From: Kutzneria buriramensis
GTDB lineage: Bacteria > Actinomycetota > Actinomycetes > Mycobacteriales > Pseudonocardiaceae
DNA: 64,000 nucleotides
NCBI RefSeq assembly: GCF_003387475.1
Contig: NZ_QUNO01000007.1
Coordinates: 1 to 64,000, forward strand
Direction: 5' to 3'
The first letter of the stretch is position 1. Every line of letters begins with the position of its first letter. The translations under genes were made by a program, and so were the position numbers. The notes beneath the pieces were generated by a model. The model did not search any database. It was not told the DNA's origin and saw nothing but the letters and a program-made list of their open reading frames with translations. Positions 32,577-41,302 of this stretch are shown here, piece after piece.

Positions 32577-32805
32577 CGACCTCGGCCGATCCGACGTGAA
32601 AACGGCGAGGACGTCGAATTCGACGAATTCGAGATACCGTCAAATGTGTTTCGGCATACGGCAGGTTGCGGACCGGAGAATCCCTTCCGACGGTTCTTGA
32701 CGGTCGGCTCCCGGCAGCTGATCATTCCTGGCGGCCCGCGGCGAATGTGAGCATCGGCTCCATTCCCGTCGGCCTGCCTGGGACGGTCGGCACGGGAGAC
32801 GGAAT

Positions 32806-34665
32806 TTGAGATCGGGAACCTTGGGGCGGCGGGCCTTGCTGCGCCGATCGGCCCTAGTCGCGGCCGGCCTGGCCGTCGCGCCGGCGGTGGATGTTTCCGC
32901 CGCACAAGCGGACGAGTCGGTATTGGCGTTCGTCGACAATTACCGCACCAACATTTCGGCGAACCGGACGGTGCAGAGCAATGCCGCCGTCCGGGCGCTC
33001 GCCGGAATGCAGCGGCTGTGGCGGACGGGAACCACCTGGAACGACGGCCGGGTGTTGGATTCGACGGTGCTGCGGGCGAATATCCGTCACGTCGTCGCCG
33101 TCACCCGATCGCGGACGGTGGCGCAGGCGAAGCGGGCGTTCGTCTATGACCGCCAGCACCAGTCGTACGCGGCGATCGGTGGCCTGGGGCCGCTGGCCGA
33201 TCTCTACCGCGCGGGTGCGAAGGCCGTCACGAACATCGTCACCGCACCGGACGGCACGCCGCCGACCACGATCGACGACGCGATCCCGACGGGCGCGCCG
33301 GCGGGATCGGCGCTCGGAGCCGGCGCGGAGGACTCGGAGCTGGGCCTGGTGGCGCAGCTGGTCGACACGCTGCGCGGGCCGTACGCGTCGGGGAACCCGA
33401 GCAAGTACGCCTACCAGTACCCGCGGCCGTGGCGGCTCAACGCGGACAGCCGGGTCGTCGACACCGGACACCTCGACGCCTTCGGATTCCCCGTGTACCA
33501 GTCCGATGTGGTTGTGGCGCCGCAGTTGCTGCGGCAGCGGAACACCAGTCCGGTGGACGATGCGGGCTACCCGAGCGGCCACACCAACGCATTCCATCTG
33601 GCGTGCCTGGCGTTGGCGTACGCGATCCCGGAGCGGTTCCAGGAGCTGGTGGCGCGGGCCTACGACCTGGCCGACACCCGCATCGTCGCCGGCATGCACT
33701 CGCCGCTGGACGTGATCGGTGGTCGGATCCTCGGCACCGCGCTCGCGGCCGCGACCCTCGCCGACCCGGCCAACGCCGAGCTCAAGGCGGCCGCGCGCGA
33801 TCAGGCGCTGCGGTACTTCACCTCGAAGACCGGCACCACCCCGGACACCCTGTACGCAAAGGCGCACACCGGCCCGGACGAGTACGCGAATCGCCGGGCG
33901 AACGCGGCGATGGTGGCCTCGCACGCCACCTACAACCTGCCGTGCGAGGGCACGAAAGCACCGATGACCGTGCCCAAGGGCGCGGAGGTGCTGCTGGAGA
34001 CCCGGCTGCCCTACCTCGACGCCGGGCAGCGGCGGGAAGTGTTGCGCACGACGGCCTTCCCGGCGGCGAACGCGTTGCTGACCGGCCCCGAGCAGTGGGG
34101 GCGGTTGAATCTCTTCGCGGCGGCCGACGGCTACGGCGCGTTCGACGCGGACGTCCACGTCTCGATGGACGCGGCACGAAATGGCTTCTGTGCCGACGAC
34201 AACTGGCGCAACGACATCGCCGGCGCCGGCGGCCTGACCAAGGCCGGCGCCGGAACCCTGACCCTCAGCGGAGACAACCGGTACTGCGGCGGAACTCGGC
34301 TCCAGGCCGGGACCTTGGTCGCCGCCTCGCCGAGCGCGCTGGGCACCGGGCCGGTGGAAGTCACCGGCGGCACCGTGAAACTCAACTGCGGCCTGCACGT
34401 GCAGAGCTACCGGCAGGTCGGGGGAGTGCTCACCCTCCGCCTCGGCGACACCCTCTCCGCCGCCGGTGGCTCCATGGTGATCTCGGGCGGCGTCCTGGAG
34501 ATTCTCGTCGACGAAGCGTGCCCGCGAGGGCAGATCCGAGTGCTCACCGCGCGGAACCTGCACGGCCGGTTCGCCGCGATCAAGGTCACCGCCCCGGGGC
34601 TGCGCGCGGTCCCCACCTACACCCCGACCAGCCTGTCCGTCCGAATCCTGTGGGAGCACTCGTGA
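32806..34665 (+). CDS. Secreted PAP2/vanadium-haloperoxidase-fold phosphatase with autotransporter-type beta repeat
   Basis: A 619-aa protein starts at TTG 32806 behind GGGAGAC. It has a Tat-like signal (RRALLRRSALVAAGLAVAP). The PAP2 phosphatase core has all three motifs: K-x6-RP in KYAYQYPRPW, YPSGHTNAFH, and TRIVAGMHSPLDVIGG. The C-terminal part carries a PATR-like beta-helix strand (GLTKAGAGTLTLSGDNRYCG) found in autotransporters but occasionally in Gram-positive secreted proteins. It would remove phosphate from an external substrate. Its stop overlaps the next start, which encodes a phosphodiesterase. Confidence 0.85.
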   Translation: MRSGTLGRRALLRRSALVAAGLAVAPAVDVSAAQADESVLAFVDNYRTNISANRTVQSNAAVRALAGMQRLWRTGTTWNDGRVLDSTVLRANIRHVVAVTRSRTVAQAKRAFVYDRQHQSYAAIGGLGPLADLYRAGAKAVTNIVTAPDGTPPTTIDDAIPTGAPAGSALGAGAEDSELGLVAQLVDTLRGPYASGNPSKYAYQYPRPWRLNADSRVVDTGHLDAFGFPVYQSDVVVAPQLLRQRNTSPVDDAGYPSGHTNAFHLACLALAYAIPERFQELVARAYDLADTRIVAGMHSPLDVIGGRILGTALAAATLADPANAELKAAARDQALRYFTSKTGTTPDTLYAKAHTGPDEYANRRANAAMVASHATYNLPCEGTKAPMTVPKGAEVLLETRLPYLDAGQRREVLRTTAFPAANALLTGPEQWGRLNLFAAADGYGAFDADVHVSMDAARNGFCADDNWRNDIAGAGGLTKAGAGTLTLSGDNRYCGGTRLQAGTLVAASPSALGTGPVEVTGGTVKLNCGLHVQSYRQVGGVLTLRLGDTLSAAGGSMVISGGVLEILVDEACPRGQIRVLTARNLHGRFAAIKVTAPGLRAVPTYTPTSLSVRILWEHS

Positions 34666-35975
34666 AACGCCTTGTCGCCCTGGTCGCCGCCGCGACGTTG
34701 CTGTCCCCGGCGGCCGTGCACGCCGACACCACCGACGGCGGCACGTTCTCCGTCCTGAGCTACAACGTCGCCGGCCTGCCCGAGGGGATCTCCAGCGCGC
34801 CGACGCCCCGCCAGTCGGCAACCACCGCGATCGGGCAGCGGCTCGGCCCGTACGACCTCGTGCACGTCGAGGAGGACTTCAACTACCACGCCGCCCTCTA
34901 CGCCGCTGACAACCACCCGTACCGCACGCCCACCAGTGGTGGCGCGGGAGTCGGCAGCGGCCTGAACTCCCTGTCGTCGCTGCCGTACGACCAGGACGAC
35001 TTCGAGCGCGTGCACTGGAACTCGTGCCAGCTCGACTCCGGGGACTGCCTGACGCCCAAGGGTTTCACCTTCATGCGGATGCGCCTCGCCGAGGGCGTCT
35101 ACGTCGATGTCTACAACCTGCACACGAATGCCGGCGACAACAGCGGCGACGAGGCCTCCCGGGCGTCGAACCTGGCTCAGCTGAGCGACTTCGTCCAGAC
35201 GCATTCCGCCGGCAACGCCGTGATCGTCATGGGCGACACCAACACCCGCTACACCCGCAGCGCCGACACCATCGCCAACTTCGCCGCCACCAACGGACTC
35301 ACCGACGCCTGGGTGCAACTCGTGCGCGGCGGCAGCGCTCCCGCGCCGGGCAGCCCGGCGCTGCTGTGCGACGAGCAGAACATCACCAACGACTGCGAGG
35401 TCGTGGACAAGGTCCTCTACCGCAGCAGCAAGCTCGTCAACCTCAACGCCTCGTACTACAACAACGAGCACGCGAAGTTCCTCGACGACGCCGGCAAGAT
35501 GCTTTCCGACCATGACCCGATCACCGTGAAGTTCAGCTGGAGCCGCAATCCCGCGCTCCAGCTGTCCGAGCAGTTCGGCGGCCCGCACGGCGACTACTTC
35601 ACCGACGTCAACGCCATGCCGGCCGCTGTCCAGACGCTGACCATGCGCAGCGGCTCCCGCGTCGACCAGGTCGGTGTCAGGCTGACCAACGGCACCACGC
35701 TGACGCACGGCGGCAGCGGCGGCACGCAGTCGTCACTCACGTTGGGCAGCAACGAATACCTCACCTCGGTGACCCTGTGCGAAGGCAGCTACCAGGGCCA
35801 CACGCGGATCTTCTCGGCGCAGTTCGTCACCAACCTCGGGCACGCGCTCGCCGGCGGTTCCACCACCTCGGACTGCGTCACCCGAACCGCGCCCACCGGC
35901 TGGCAGATCGCCGGTTTCCACGGCCGGTCCGGCGACGAGCTCGACAAGGTCGGCGTCATCTACACCGCACGCTGA
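34662..35975 (+). CDS. Secreted sphingomyelinase-like phosphodiesterase with jacalin-like lectin domain
   Basis: A 437-aa protein starts at GTG 34662 (GTGA overlap). Signal peptide is about residues 1-23 (KRLVALVAAATLLSPAAVHA). The endonuclease/exonuclease/phosphatase domain has VLSYNVAGLP, YNLHTNAGD, VIVMGDTNTRYT and MLSDHDPITVKF, the last bearing the catalytic His of DNase I/sphingomyelinase-type enzymes. Residues about 300-437 look like a jacalin lectin (FGGPHGDYFTDVN, QVGVRLTNGTTLTHGG, QIAGFHGRSGDELDKVGV). It may cleave phosphodiester headgroups, the product of which the upstream PAP2 phosphatase could dephosphorylate. Substrate is inferred. Confidence 0.87.
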   Translation: MKRLVALVAAATLLSPAAVHADTTDGGTFSVLSYNVAGLPEGISSAPTPRQSATTAIGQRLGPYDLVHVEEDFNYHAALYAADNHPYRTPTSGGAGVGSGLNSLSSLPYDQDDFERVHWNSCQLDSGDCLTPKGFTFMRMRLAEGVYVDVYNLHTNAGDNSGDEASRASNLAQLSDFVQTHSAGNAVIVMGDTNTRYTRSADTIANFAATNGLTDAWVQLVRGGSAPAPGSPALLCDEQNITNDCEVVDKVLYRSSKLVNLNASYYNNEHAKFLDDAGKMLSDHDPITVKFSWSRNPALQLSEQFGGPHGDYFTDVNAMPAAVQTLTMRSGSRVDQVGVRLTNGTTLTHGGSGGTQSSLTLGSNEYLTSVTLCEGSYQGHTRIFSAQFVTNLGHALAGGSTTSDCVTRTAPTGWQIAGFHGRSGDELDKVGVIYTAR

Positions 35976-37207
35976 ACGGTGAGCAGCTGGGTGACCGGTC
36001 GCGCGCCGATGCCGTGCACCAGCACACTGCCGAGCACGCAGACCACCGTGATCACCAGGATGGTGTCGGCGGTCGACCCCTCCGGCAGCCGGTTGAACGC
36101 CAGCAGCCCGAACACGATCGAGGTAGTGCCGCGGGGCCCCAGCGCCCCGACGAGCAGCCGCTCACGCCCGGAGAACTTCGAGCCGATCAACGACAGGAGG
36201 ACCGGTCCCACCCGGACCACGGTGAGGGCCAGCGCGCAGAACACGACCACCTGCCACGGGATCCCGATCAGGACGGTGAGCACGGCGGCGATGCCGACCA
36301 TGAACCACATGATCATGGTCAGCACGGTGGTGATGTCCTCGAGCAGGTGGAAGTCCTGGCTCAGCGCGTGGGTCGCACCGGCCGGCGCGGTGCGAAGCCG
36401 GCGCGCCTTGACCAGCCGGTGCACGTACCGGAAGGCGACGCCGCAGATGAACGAGGCGACGAACCCGTTGCCGTCGATGCCGACGGTGACGGTGTAGGTC
36501 AGCAGCGGGGCGAGCAGCACGGTGATGCGGCCGGACTGGTCGGTCATCCAGCCGGCTCGCTCCGCCGCGTTGATCAGCAGCGCCAGCACGGTGCCGAGCA
36601 CGACGCCGACGACGAGGGCCTTGAGCGCGAACGGCACGGCCGTGCCCAGGGCGTCCAGCGGCGTGCGCTGCTGGTCGTGATCGCCGGCGAGGATCAGCGC
36701 GAACAGGAACAGCGGCGACACGATGCCGTCGTTGTAGCCGCTCTCCACGTTCAGGGCGCTGCGCACGCGGGTCGGCAGCCCGCGGTCGCGGACGAGGCGC
36801 TCGGCCGGGGCGAAGTCGGTCGGCACCACGACCCCGGCGATCAGCAGCAGCACCGGCCACGGCAGGCCGGGGAACAGCAGCCAGCCGAACGCCATCGCCA
36901 GCAGCAGGCTCAGCGGCAGGGCGATCAGCAGCACCCGGGCGACCGGGCCGGCGGAGCCGCCGAACAGGCGGCCGCCGCGGACCTCGGTGGCGTCGGTGAA
37001 CAGCAGCACCGCGAGGATGATCTCCGCGGCCTGCTGCACCGCCTGCGTGTTCAGCACGGCCGACAGCGAGTCCTCGTTGAGCAGGCCGACGGCGACGCCG
37101 GCCAGCACCATCACCACCGGCGCGCCGAGGTTCCACCGGTCCAGCCGGGCGGCCGCGAGCGACCGGACCATCAGCGCGACGGCGATCGCGAGGAAGAGGG
37201 AGTTCAT
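35960..37207 (-). CDS. CPA1-family cation:proton antiporter
   Basis: A 415-aa protein with about 12 transmembrane helices starts at ATG 37207. NLGAPVVMVLAGVAVGLL, VVVPTDFAPAERLV and the paired acidic motif ESGYNDGIVSPLFLF, with Asp in the ND position of CPA1 exchangers, are diagnostic. GALGPRGTTSIVFGLLA near the C-terminus is also typical. It would exchange Na+ or K+ for H+ across the membrane. Its 3' end overlaps the convergent phosphodiesterase gene by 16 bp. Confidence 0.9.
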   Translation of the reverse strand: MNSLFLAIAVALMVRSLAAARLDRWNLGAPVVMVLAGVAVGLLNEDSLSAVLNTQAVQQAAEIILAVLLFTDATEVRGGRLFGGSAGPVARVLLIALPLSLLLAMAFGWLLFPGLPWPVLLLIAGVVVPTDFAPAERLVRDRGLPTRVRSALNVESGYNDGIVSPLFLFALILAGDHDQQRTPLDALGTAVPFALKALVVGVVLGTVLALLINAAERAGWMTDQSGRITVLLAPLLTYTVTVGIDGNGFVASFICGVAFRYVHRLVKARRLRTAPAGATHALSQDFHLLEDITTVLTMIMWFMVGIAAVLTVLIGIPWQVVVFCALALTVVRVGPVLLSLIGSKFSGRERLLVGALGPRGTTSIVFGLLAFNRLPEGSTADTILVITVVCVLGSVLVHGIGARPVTQLLTVQRAV

Positions 37208-37308
37208 TCGACCGATGCTCGTTTTCGTCGTCGGGCCGGGGCGGCTCGGATCATAATCGACCGGGTCCACATCGGACCTTGCCAGCCGGCCCTTTCGACG
37301 AATTCGAG

Positions 37309-38019
37309 TCACGTCCGCGCTGTGGCCTTCGGCACCCCGTAGCGGCGCTGGAGATACCACTCGGCGGCGACCACCGGGAGCACGATGCCGACCCAGACGC
37401 TGCCGCTGGCGATGTCGTGCGAGATCGCGAGGCCGTCGCCCCGGTAGATCGGCCCGGTGGCCTGCGACACGACGAGCATCGCGACCACCGGCGTCACGAG
37501 CCGGCTGAACAGCGAGGCGAACGTCAGCGCGTAGTTGCGGATCATCCACCGGCGGTGGTCGGCGAACCGGCGCTGCCGGGCGGCCCGGTAGCCGGCCACG
37601 GCGGTGATGATCCACGCCACGTCGATCGCCACCAGCCCGGCCTGGTTGGACACGCCGAACGCCGCCAGCGCGGCCATCGGGATCGCCAGCACCGAGGACG
37701 GGAACACGCCGAGGAAGAAGTAGGCGCGGCCGGTCCAGCGGTGCACCCGCGGGTGGTTGTTGCGCAGCCAGGGCCAGAACTGGGCCAGGCCCGTGACCGT
37801 GGCCACCGTGGCGGTGAAGATGTGGCCCACCAGCACCACGTATTCCCAGACCTGGTCGAAGTGCACCCGGCTGGTGCTCATCTCCGGCGGCACGTAGACC
37901 CGCACCATGTAGATCAGGATCGCGATGGTCAGCACCGCGAACGAGATGAGCGGCCAGCGGCGCCGGCGTCGGCCGCCGGCGGCGGTGGTGGTCGGTTCCG
38001 GTCGTGTGATCACGGACAT
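37309..38019 (-). CDS. DUF2306-like membrane protein
   Basis: A 236-aa protein has an N-terminal cytoplasmic basic stretch and six or so hydrophobic helices. The conserved string HRWTGRAYFFLGVFPSS and DHRRWMIRNYALTFASLFSR (His and Arg rich, in loops) fit DUF2306 membrane proteins. These may bind haem or quinone but have no agreed role. It precedes the antiporter gene on the same strand by about 100 bp. Nothing else indicates function. Confidence 0.75.
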   Translation of the reverse strand: MSVITRPEPTTTAAGGRRRRRWPLISFAVLTIAILIYMVRVYVPPEMSTSRVHFDQVWEYVVLVGHIFTATVATVTGLAQFWPWLRNNHPRVHRWTGRAYFFLGVFPSSVLAIPMAALAAFGVSNQAGLVAIDVAWIITAVAGYRAARQRRFADHRRWMIRNYALTFASLFSRLVTPVVAMLVVSQATGPIYRGDGLAISHDIASGSVWVGIVLPVVAAEWYLQRRYGVPKATART

Positions 38020-38118
38020 CTGCGTGGCCCCCTTGGCTGTGTGCGCCTAGATCCTGCTGCGGCGCGGCCGGTGGGGGCACTGGTTCTGGGGGCCTTCGTC
38101 GGGGTGGTGCTAGACCCA

Positions 38119-39711
38119 CTACCCGACGGGGTGGAACGGCGCGTCGGCGGCCGGGCGGTGCCAGACGGGATCGGCGCAGTCGAGGCCCTGCGCGGCGAGC
38201 GTGCGCTTCAGGACCTTGTACGTCGCGGTGCGCGGCAACTCCGCGGTGATCCGCACGTACCGCGGCGCCTGCTTGGGGCCGAGGTCGGGCTGCGCGGCGA
38301 GGAACGTCGCGAAGTCGTCGGGATCGAGCGTGGTGCCGGGGCGGGACACCACCGCCGCCATCACCTGGTCGCCGACGGTCGGATCGGGAATCCCGTACAC
38401 GGCGACGTGCGCGATGTCCGGATGCCGGGCGATGATCCGCTCGATCGGCGCGGTGCCGAGGTTCTCGCCGTCGACCCGCAGCCAGTCGCCGGTGCGCCCG
38501 GCGAAGTAGCAGTAGCCGTCCTGGTCGACGTAGCCGAGATCCCCGCTGTGGTACCAGCCGTTGCGCAGCCGGGCGGCGTTCGCCTCGGGATCGCCGTAGT
38601 AGCCGGCGAACCAGCCCGCGCCGGAGGTGTTCACCAACTCGCCGACGGCCTGCTCGCCGTTGCGCAACCGGCCGTTGGCGTCGAATTCGGCCGGCGGGCA
38701 AGGTTTTCCGGTGTCCGGGTCGAGGACCACGGTGCCGTCGGTGAGCTTGCCGAGCGCGGCCGGCGGCGTGTCCGGCGTCCGGACGATCGCCACGCCGCCC
38801 TCGGTCGAGCCGAAGCCGTCGAGCACCCGGCAGCCGAACCGCGCGGCGAACCGGGGGATGTCCTTCTCGGCGGCCTCGTTGCCGTAGACGATGCGCAGCG
38901 GATTGTCGGCGTCGTCCGGACGTTCCGGCGTGGCCAGGACGTAGGACAGCGGGCGGCCGACGTAGTTGGCGTAGGTGGCGCCGAAGGCGCGGACGTCGGG
39001 CAGGAAGCCGGAGGCGGAGAACCGGCGGCGGAACGCGAGCGTCGCCCCGGCCGCGAGTCCGACCGACCAGCCGGCCATGATCGCGTTGGAGTGGAACATC
39101 GGCATCGACAGGTAGACGGTGTCCGATGTGGACAGAGCGAAGCGGTCTGCCAGCATGCGGCCGGGGAACGCGATCTTGCCGTGGGTGCACCGGACCGCCT
39201 TGGGATCGCCGCTGGTGCCGGACGTGAAGATCAGCATCAGCAGGTCGTCCGGGGTGGCGGGCGCCGGCGCCGGCGGCGCGTCCGCGGCTGTCATCTCCCG
39301 CCAGGCGGGGGAGTTCACGTCGATGATCCGGTCGGCGTCGACGCCGAGATCCAGGCCGGCCAACAGGTCCGCGTGCCGGGACTCGGTGAGGACGAGCTGG
39401 CAGTCGGCCAGCCGGACGTCGCGGGCCAGGGCCGGGCCGCGCCGGGTGGTGTTCAGGCCGACCAGGACCGCGCCGGCCAGCGCCGCGCCGCCGAGCGCGA
39501 AGGAGAACTCCGGCAGGTTGTCGGCCAGAATGCCGATGTGGAAGGGAAGTTCGGGCCGGCGCAACGCGCGGAAGGCCGCCGCGTAGGCGGCCGAGGTGCG
39601 GATGTGGTCGGCCCAGGACCACGAGGAATCCTCGAACCGCAGGCCCGGGTGGGCGTCGTCCGCTCGTGCCAGTAGCAGGTCGGTGACGGTGGGCGTGTCA
39701 GGGCCTGCCAT
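38119..39711 (-). CDS. Acyl-CoA synthetase (AMP-forming, FadD17-like)
   Basis: A 530-aa protein is taken from ATG 39711; a GTG at 39729 is a less likely start. The AMP-binding P-loop is IFTSGTSGDPKAV. DGFGSTEGGVAIV, WYHSGDLGYVDQDGYCYFAGR (conserved Asp) and PRTATYKVLKRTL (catalytic Lys region) follow in the normal order. It forms acyl-AMP and then acyl-CoA from a carboxylic acid. The general layout resembles mycobacterial FadD17-type enzymes. Substrate length is unknown. No nearby acyl-CoA dehydrogenase suggests a pathway. Confidence 0.9.
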   Translation of the reverse strand: MAGPDTPTVTDLLLARADDAHPGLRFEDSSWSWADHIRTSAAYAAAFRALRRPELPFHIGILADNLPEFSFALGGAALAGAVLVGLNTTRRGPALARDVRLADCQLVLTESRHADLLAGLDLGVDADRIIDVNSPAWREMTAADAPPAPAPATPDDLLMLIFTSGTSGDPKAVRCTHGKIAFPGRMLADRFALSTSDTVYLSMPMFHSNAIMAGWSVGLAAGATLAFRRRFSASGFLPDVRAFGATYANYVGRPLSYVLATPERPDDADNPLRIVYGNEAAEKDIPRFAARFGCRVLDGFGSTEGGVAIVRTPDTPPAALGKLTDGTVVLDPDTGKPCPPAEFDANGRLRNGEQAVGELVNTSGAGWFAGYYGDPEANAARLRNGWYHSGDLGYVDQDGYCYFAGRTGDWLRVDGENLGTAPIERIIARHPDIAHVAVYGIPDPTVGDQVMAAVVSRPGTTLDPDDFATFLAAQPDLGPKQAPRYVRITAELPRTATYKVLKRTLAAQGLDCADPVWHRPAADAPFHPVG

Positions 39712-39761
39712 GACCGGGACAGTACACACCGTTCACTCCGGTGGCAGCCCCCAGACGGTGA

Positions 39762-40343
39762 TCACTCGCCTTGGTCACCGGCCAGCGCCGCGAGCTCGTC
39801 CTCCGTCCAGGCCAGCCGGCCGGCCGCCAGATCCGCCAGCGCCCCGCGTACCCAGGTCAGCTCGGCGGTGGTGATCGCCAGCAGGTAGTCCGAGTCCATG
39901 GTCAGAATCCGCGGCAACCCGTCGGTCTTCTTGTGGGCGGCCACCGCGGCCTCCAGCGCCGCGGCGCGGCGGGTCAGGGCGTCGGCGATGGCGTCCGGGG
40001 CCAGCATGGTCAGCAGCGACAGCGCGGCCGGGAACTCCGGGTACTCCTGTTTGGGCGTGGCCAGCATGGCGTCCAGCCACTCGTGGGCGGTCGCGCTGCC
40101 GGCCTCGGTCACCTCGTAGACCGTCCGCTCGGGGTACTGGGCGTCCCGGCCGGTCTCGCGGACGGCGATCAGGCCCGCGGCCAGCAGTCGCTCCATGGTC
40201 CGGTACAGGCCGGCCCGCTGGTCCACGTTGACGACCTGGTCCTTGCCCCACTCCTTGAGCAGCCGCTGCACGCCGTATGGATGCAGCGGCCGGTAGTGCA
40301 GCAGGGACAGCACGGTGAGGGCCAGCGGCGAGCTCTTGGTCAT
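39762..40343 (-). CDS. PadR-family transcriptional regulator
   Basis: A 193-aa protein has the PadR winged helix (ALTVLSLLHYRPLHPYGVQRLLKEW, read in two parts, then LYRTMERLLAAGLIAVRE and VYEVTEAG) and a longer alpha-helical tail. The gene is divergent from the alpha/beta hydrolase at 40437. A 20-bp palindrome lies 24 bp upstream of its start. It likely represses itself and the hydrolase, responding to an aromatic or drug-like effector (family knowledge). Confidence 0.9.
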   Translation of the reverse strand: MTKSSPLALTVLSLLHYRPLHPYGVQRLLKEWGKDQVVNVDQRAGLYRTMERLLAAGLIAVRETGRDAQYPERTVYEVTEAGSATAHEWLDAMLATPKQEYPEFPAALSLLTMLAPDAIADALTRRAAALEAAVAAHKKTDGLPRILTMDSDYLLAITTAELTWVRGALADLAAGRLAWTEDELAALAGDQGE

Positions 40344-40366
40344 GCCGTCATGCTACCCACAATCGA

Positions 40367-40386
40367 ACTAGTTGACATCAACTAGT
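40367..40386. promoter_or_regulatory. Palindromic operator between PadR gene and hydrolase
   Basis: ACTAGTTGACATCAACTAGT has perfect 9-bp arms (ACTAGTTGA/TCAACTAGT) around CA. It is AT-rich amid GC-rich sequence and lies between the two divergent starts. A PadR dimer site is the natural reading. Confidence 0.75.
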
Positions 40387-40436
40387 CGCAGTGCAACTAT
40401 TGGTCGCGAGCAACCACCAGCGGAGGGGGAGTTTCG

Positions 40437-41300
40437 ATGTTCACCACGGGATCAGTGACTTCGGCCGACGGCACCACGATCGGCTACCGGCAGGTCGGCG
40501 CCGGCCCCGGCGTCGTGCTGCTGCACGGCTCCAACCAGCACGCGGGCAGCCACCTGAGCCTGGCGCAGGCGCTGGCCGACCAGTTCACCGTCTACCTGCC
40601 GGACCGGCGGGGCCGGGGCGCGAGCGGGCCCTACCCGGCCGACTACGGCGTGCGGCACGAGGTCGAGGACCTCGCCGCGATCCTCGCGCACACCGGGGCC
40701 CGCAACGTGTTCGGCGTCAGCGCCAGCGGCGTCGCCGTGCTGGAGGCCGCGCGCACGCTGCCCGGCGCCATCGACAAGGTCGTCGCCTACGAGCCGGCGT
40801 TGCTGATGGACGGCACGAAGCACACCGCCTGGCTGGCCCGGTTCGACGACGAGATGGCCCGCGGCAAGGTGGCCGCCGCGCTGATCACCAGCATGTTCGG
40901 GCTCGACCTGGCGCCGGCCGCCATGCGGATCATGCCGCGGTTCCTGCTCGAGGCCGTCACCGAGAAGTTCATGAAGGCCGAGGAGCGCGACGCCGCACCC
41001 GACGCTGTGACCATGCGCCGGCTGGCACCGACGCTGCACTACGAGGGCGTGCTGCTGGCCGAGATGGAGGGCACGGTCGACCAGTTCGCCGCGGTGAAGG
41101 CGCAGGTCCTGCTGCTGCGCGCGGGCAAGGGCCTCCAGTTCCTGCACCCGGCGATCGACCGACTCGCCGCCGTCGTGCCGAATGCGACAGTCGTCGACCT
41201 GCCCGGGCTCGACCACGGCAGTGCCGCCGACGTCAGCAAGGCCAACGCCGGCGGCCGGCCGGATGTCGTCGCCGCGCAGCTGCGGGCGTTCTTCTCCTGA
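40437..41300 (+). CDS. Alpha/beta hydrolase
   Basis: A 287-aa protein starts at ATG 40437 behind GGAGGGGGAG. It has VVLLHGSNQHAG (oxyanion hole HG), LPDRRGRGASG, and nucleophile elbow FGVSASG with Ser95. A His in LDHGSA near residue 265 is a likely third member of the triad, with an Asp before it. It is under the divergent PadR gene, so it may degrade a compound sensed by that regulator. Substrate is unknown. Confidence 0.88.
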   Translation: MFTTGSVTSADGTTIGYRQVGAGPGVVLLHGSNQHAGSHLSLAQALADQFTVYLPDRRGRGASGPYPADYGVRHEVEDLAAILAHTGARNVFGVSASGVAVLEAARTLPGAIDKVVAYEPALLMDGTKHTAWLARFDDEMARGKVAAALITSMFGLDLAPAAMRIMPRFLLEAVTEKFMKAEERDAAPDAVTMRRLAPTLHYEGVLLAEMEGTVDQFAAVKAQVLLLRAGKGLQFLHPAIDRLAAVVPNATVVDLPGLDHGSAADVSKANAGGRPDVVAAQLRAFFS

Positions 41301-41302
41301 CG

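Noticed and set aside
37208-39622. Long minus-strand open frame upstream of the antiporter
   Set aside because: It runs through the DUF2306 and acyl-CoA synthetase genes in another frame and is Arg/Pro-rich without family motifs. Only the part from ATG 37207 is real.
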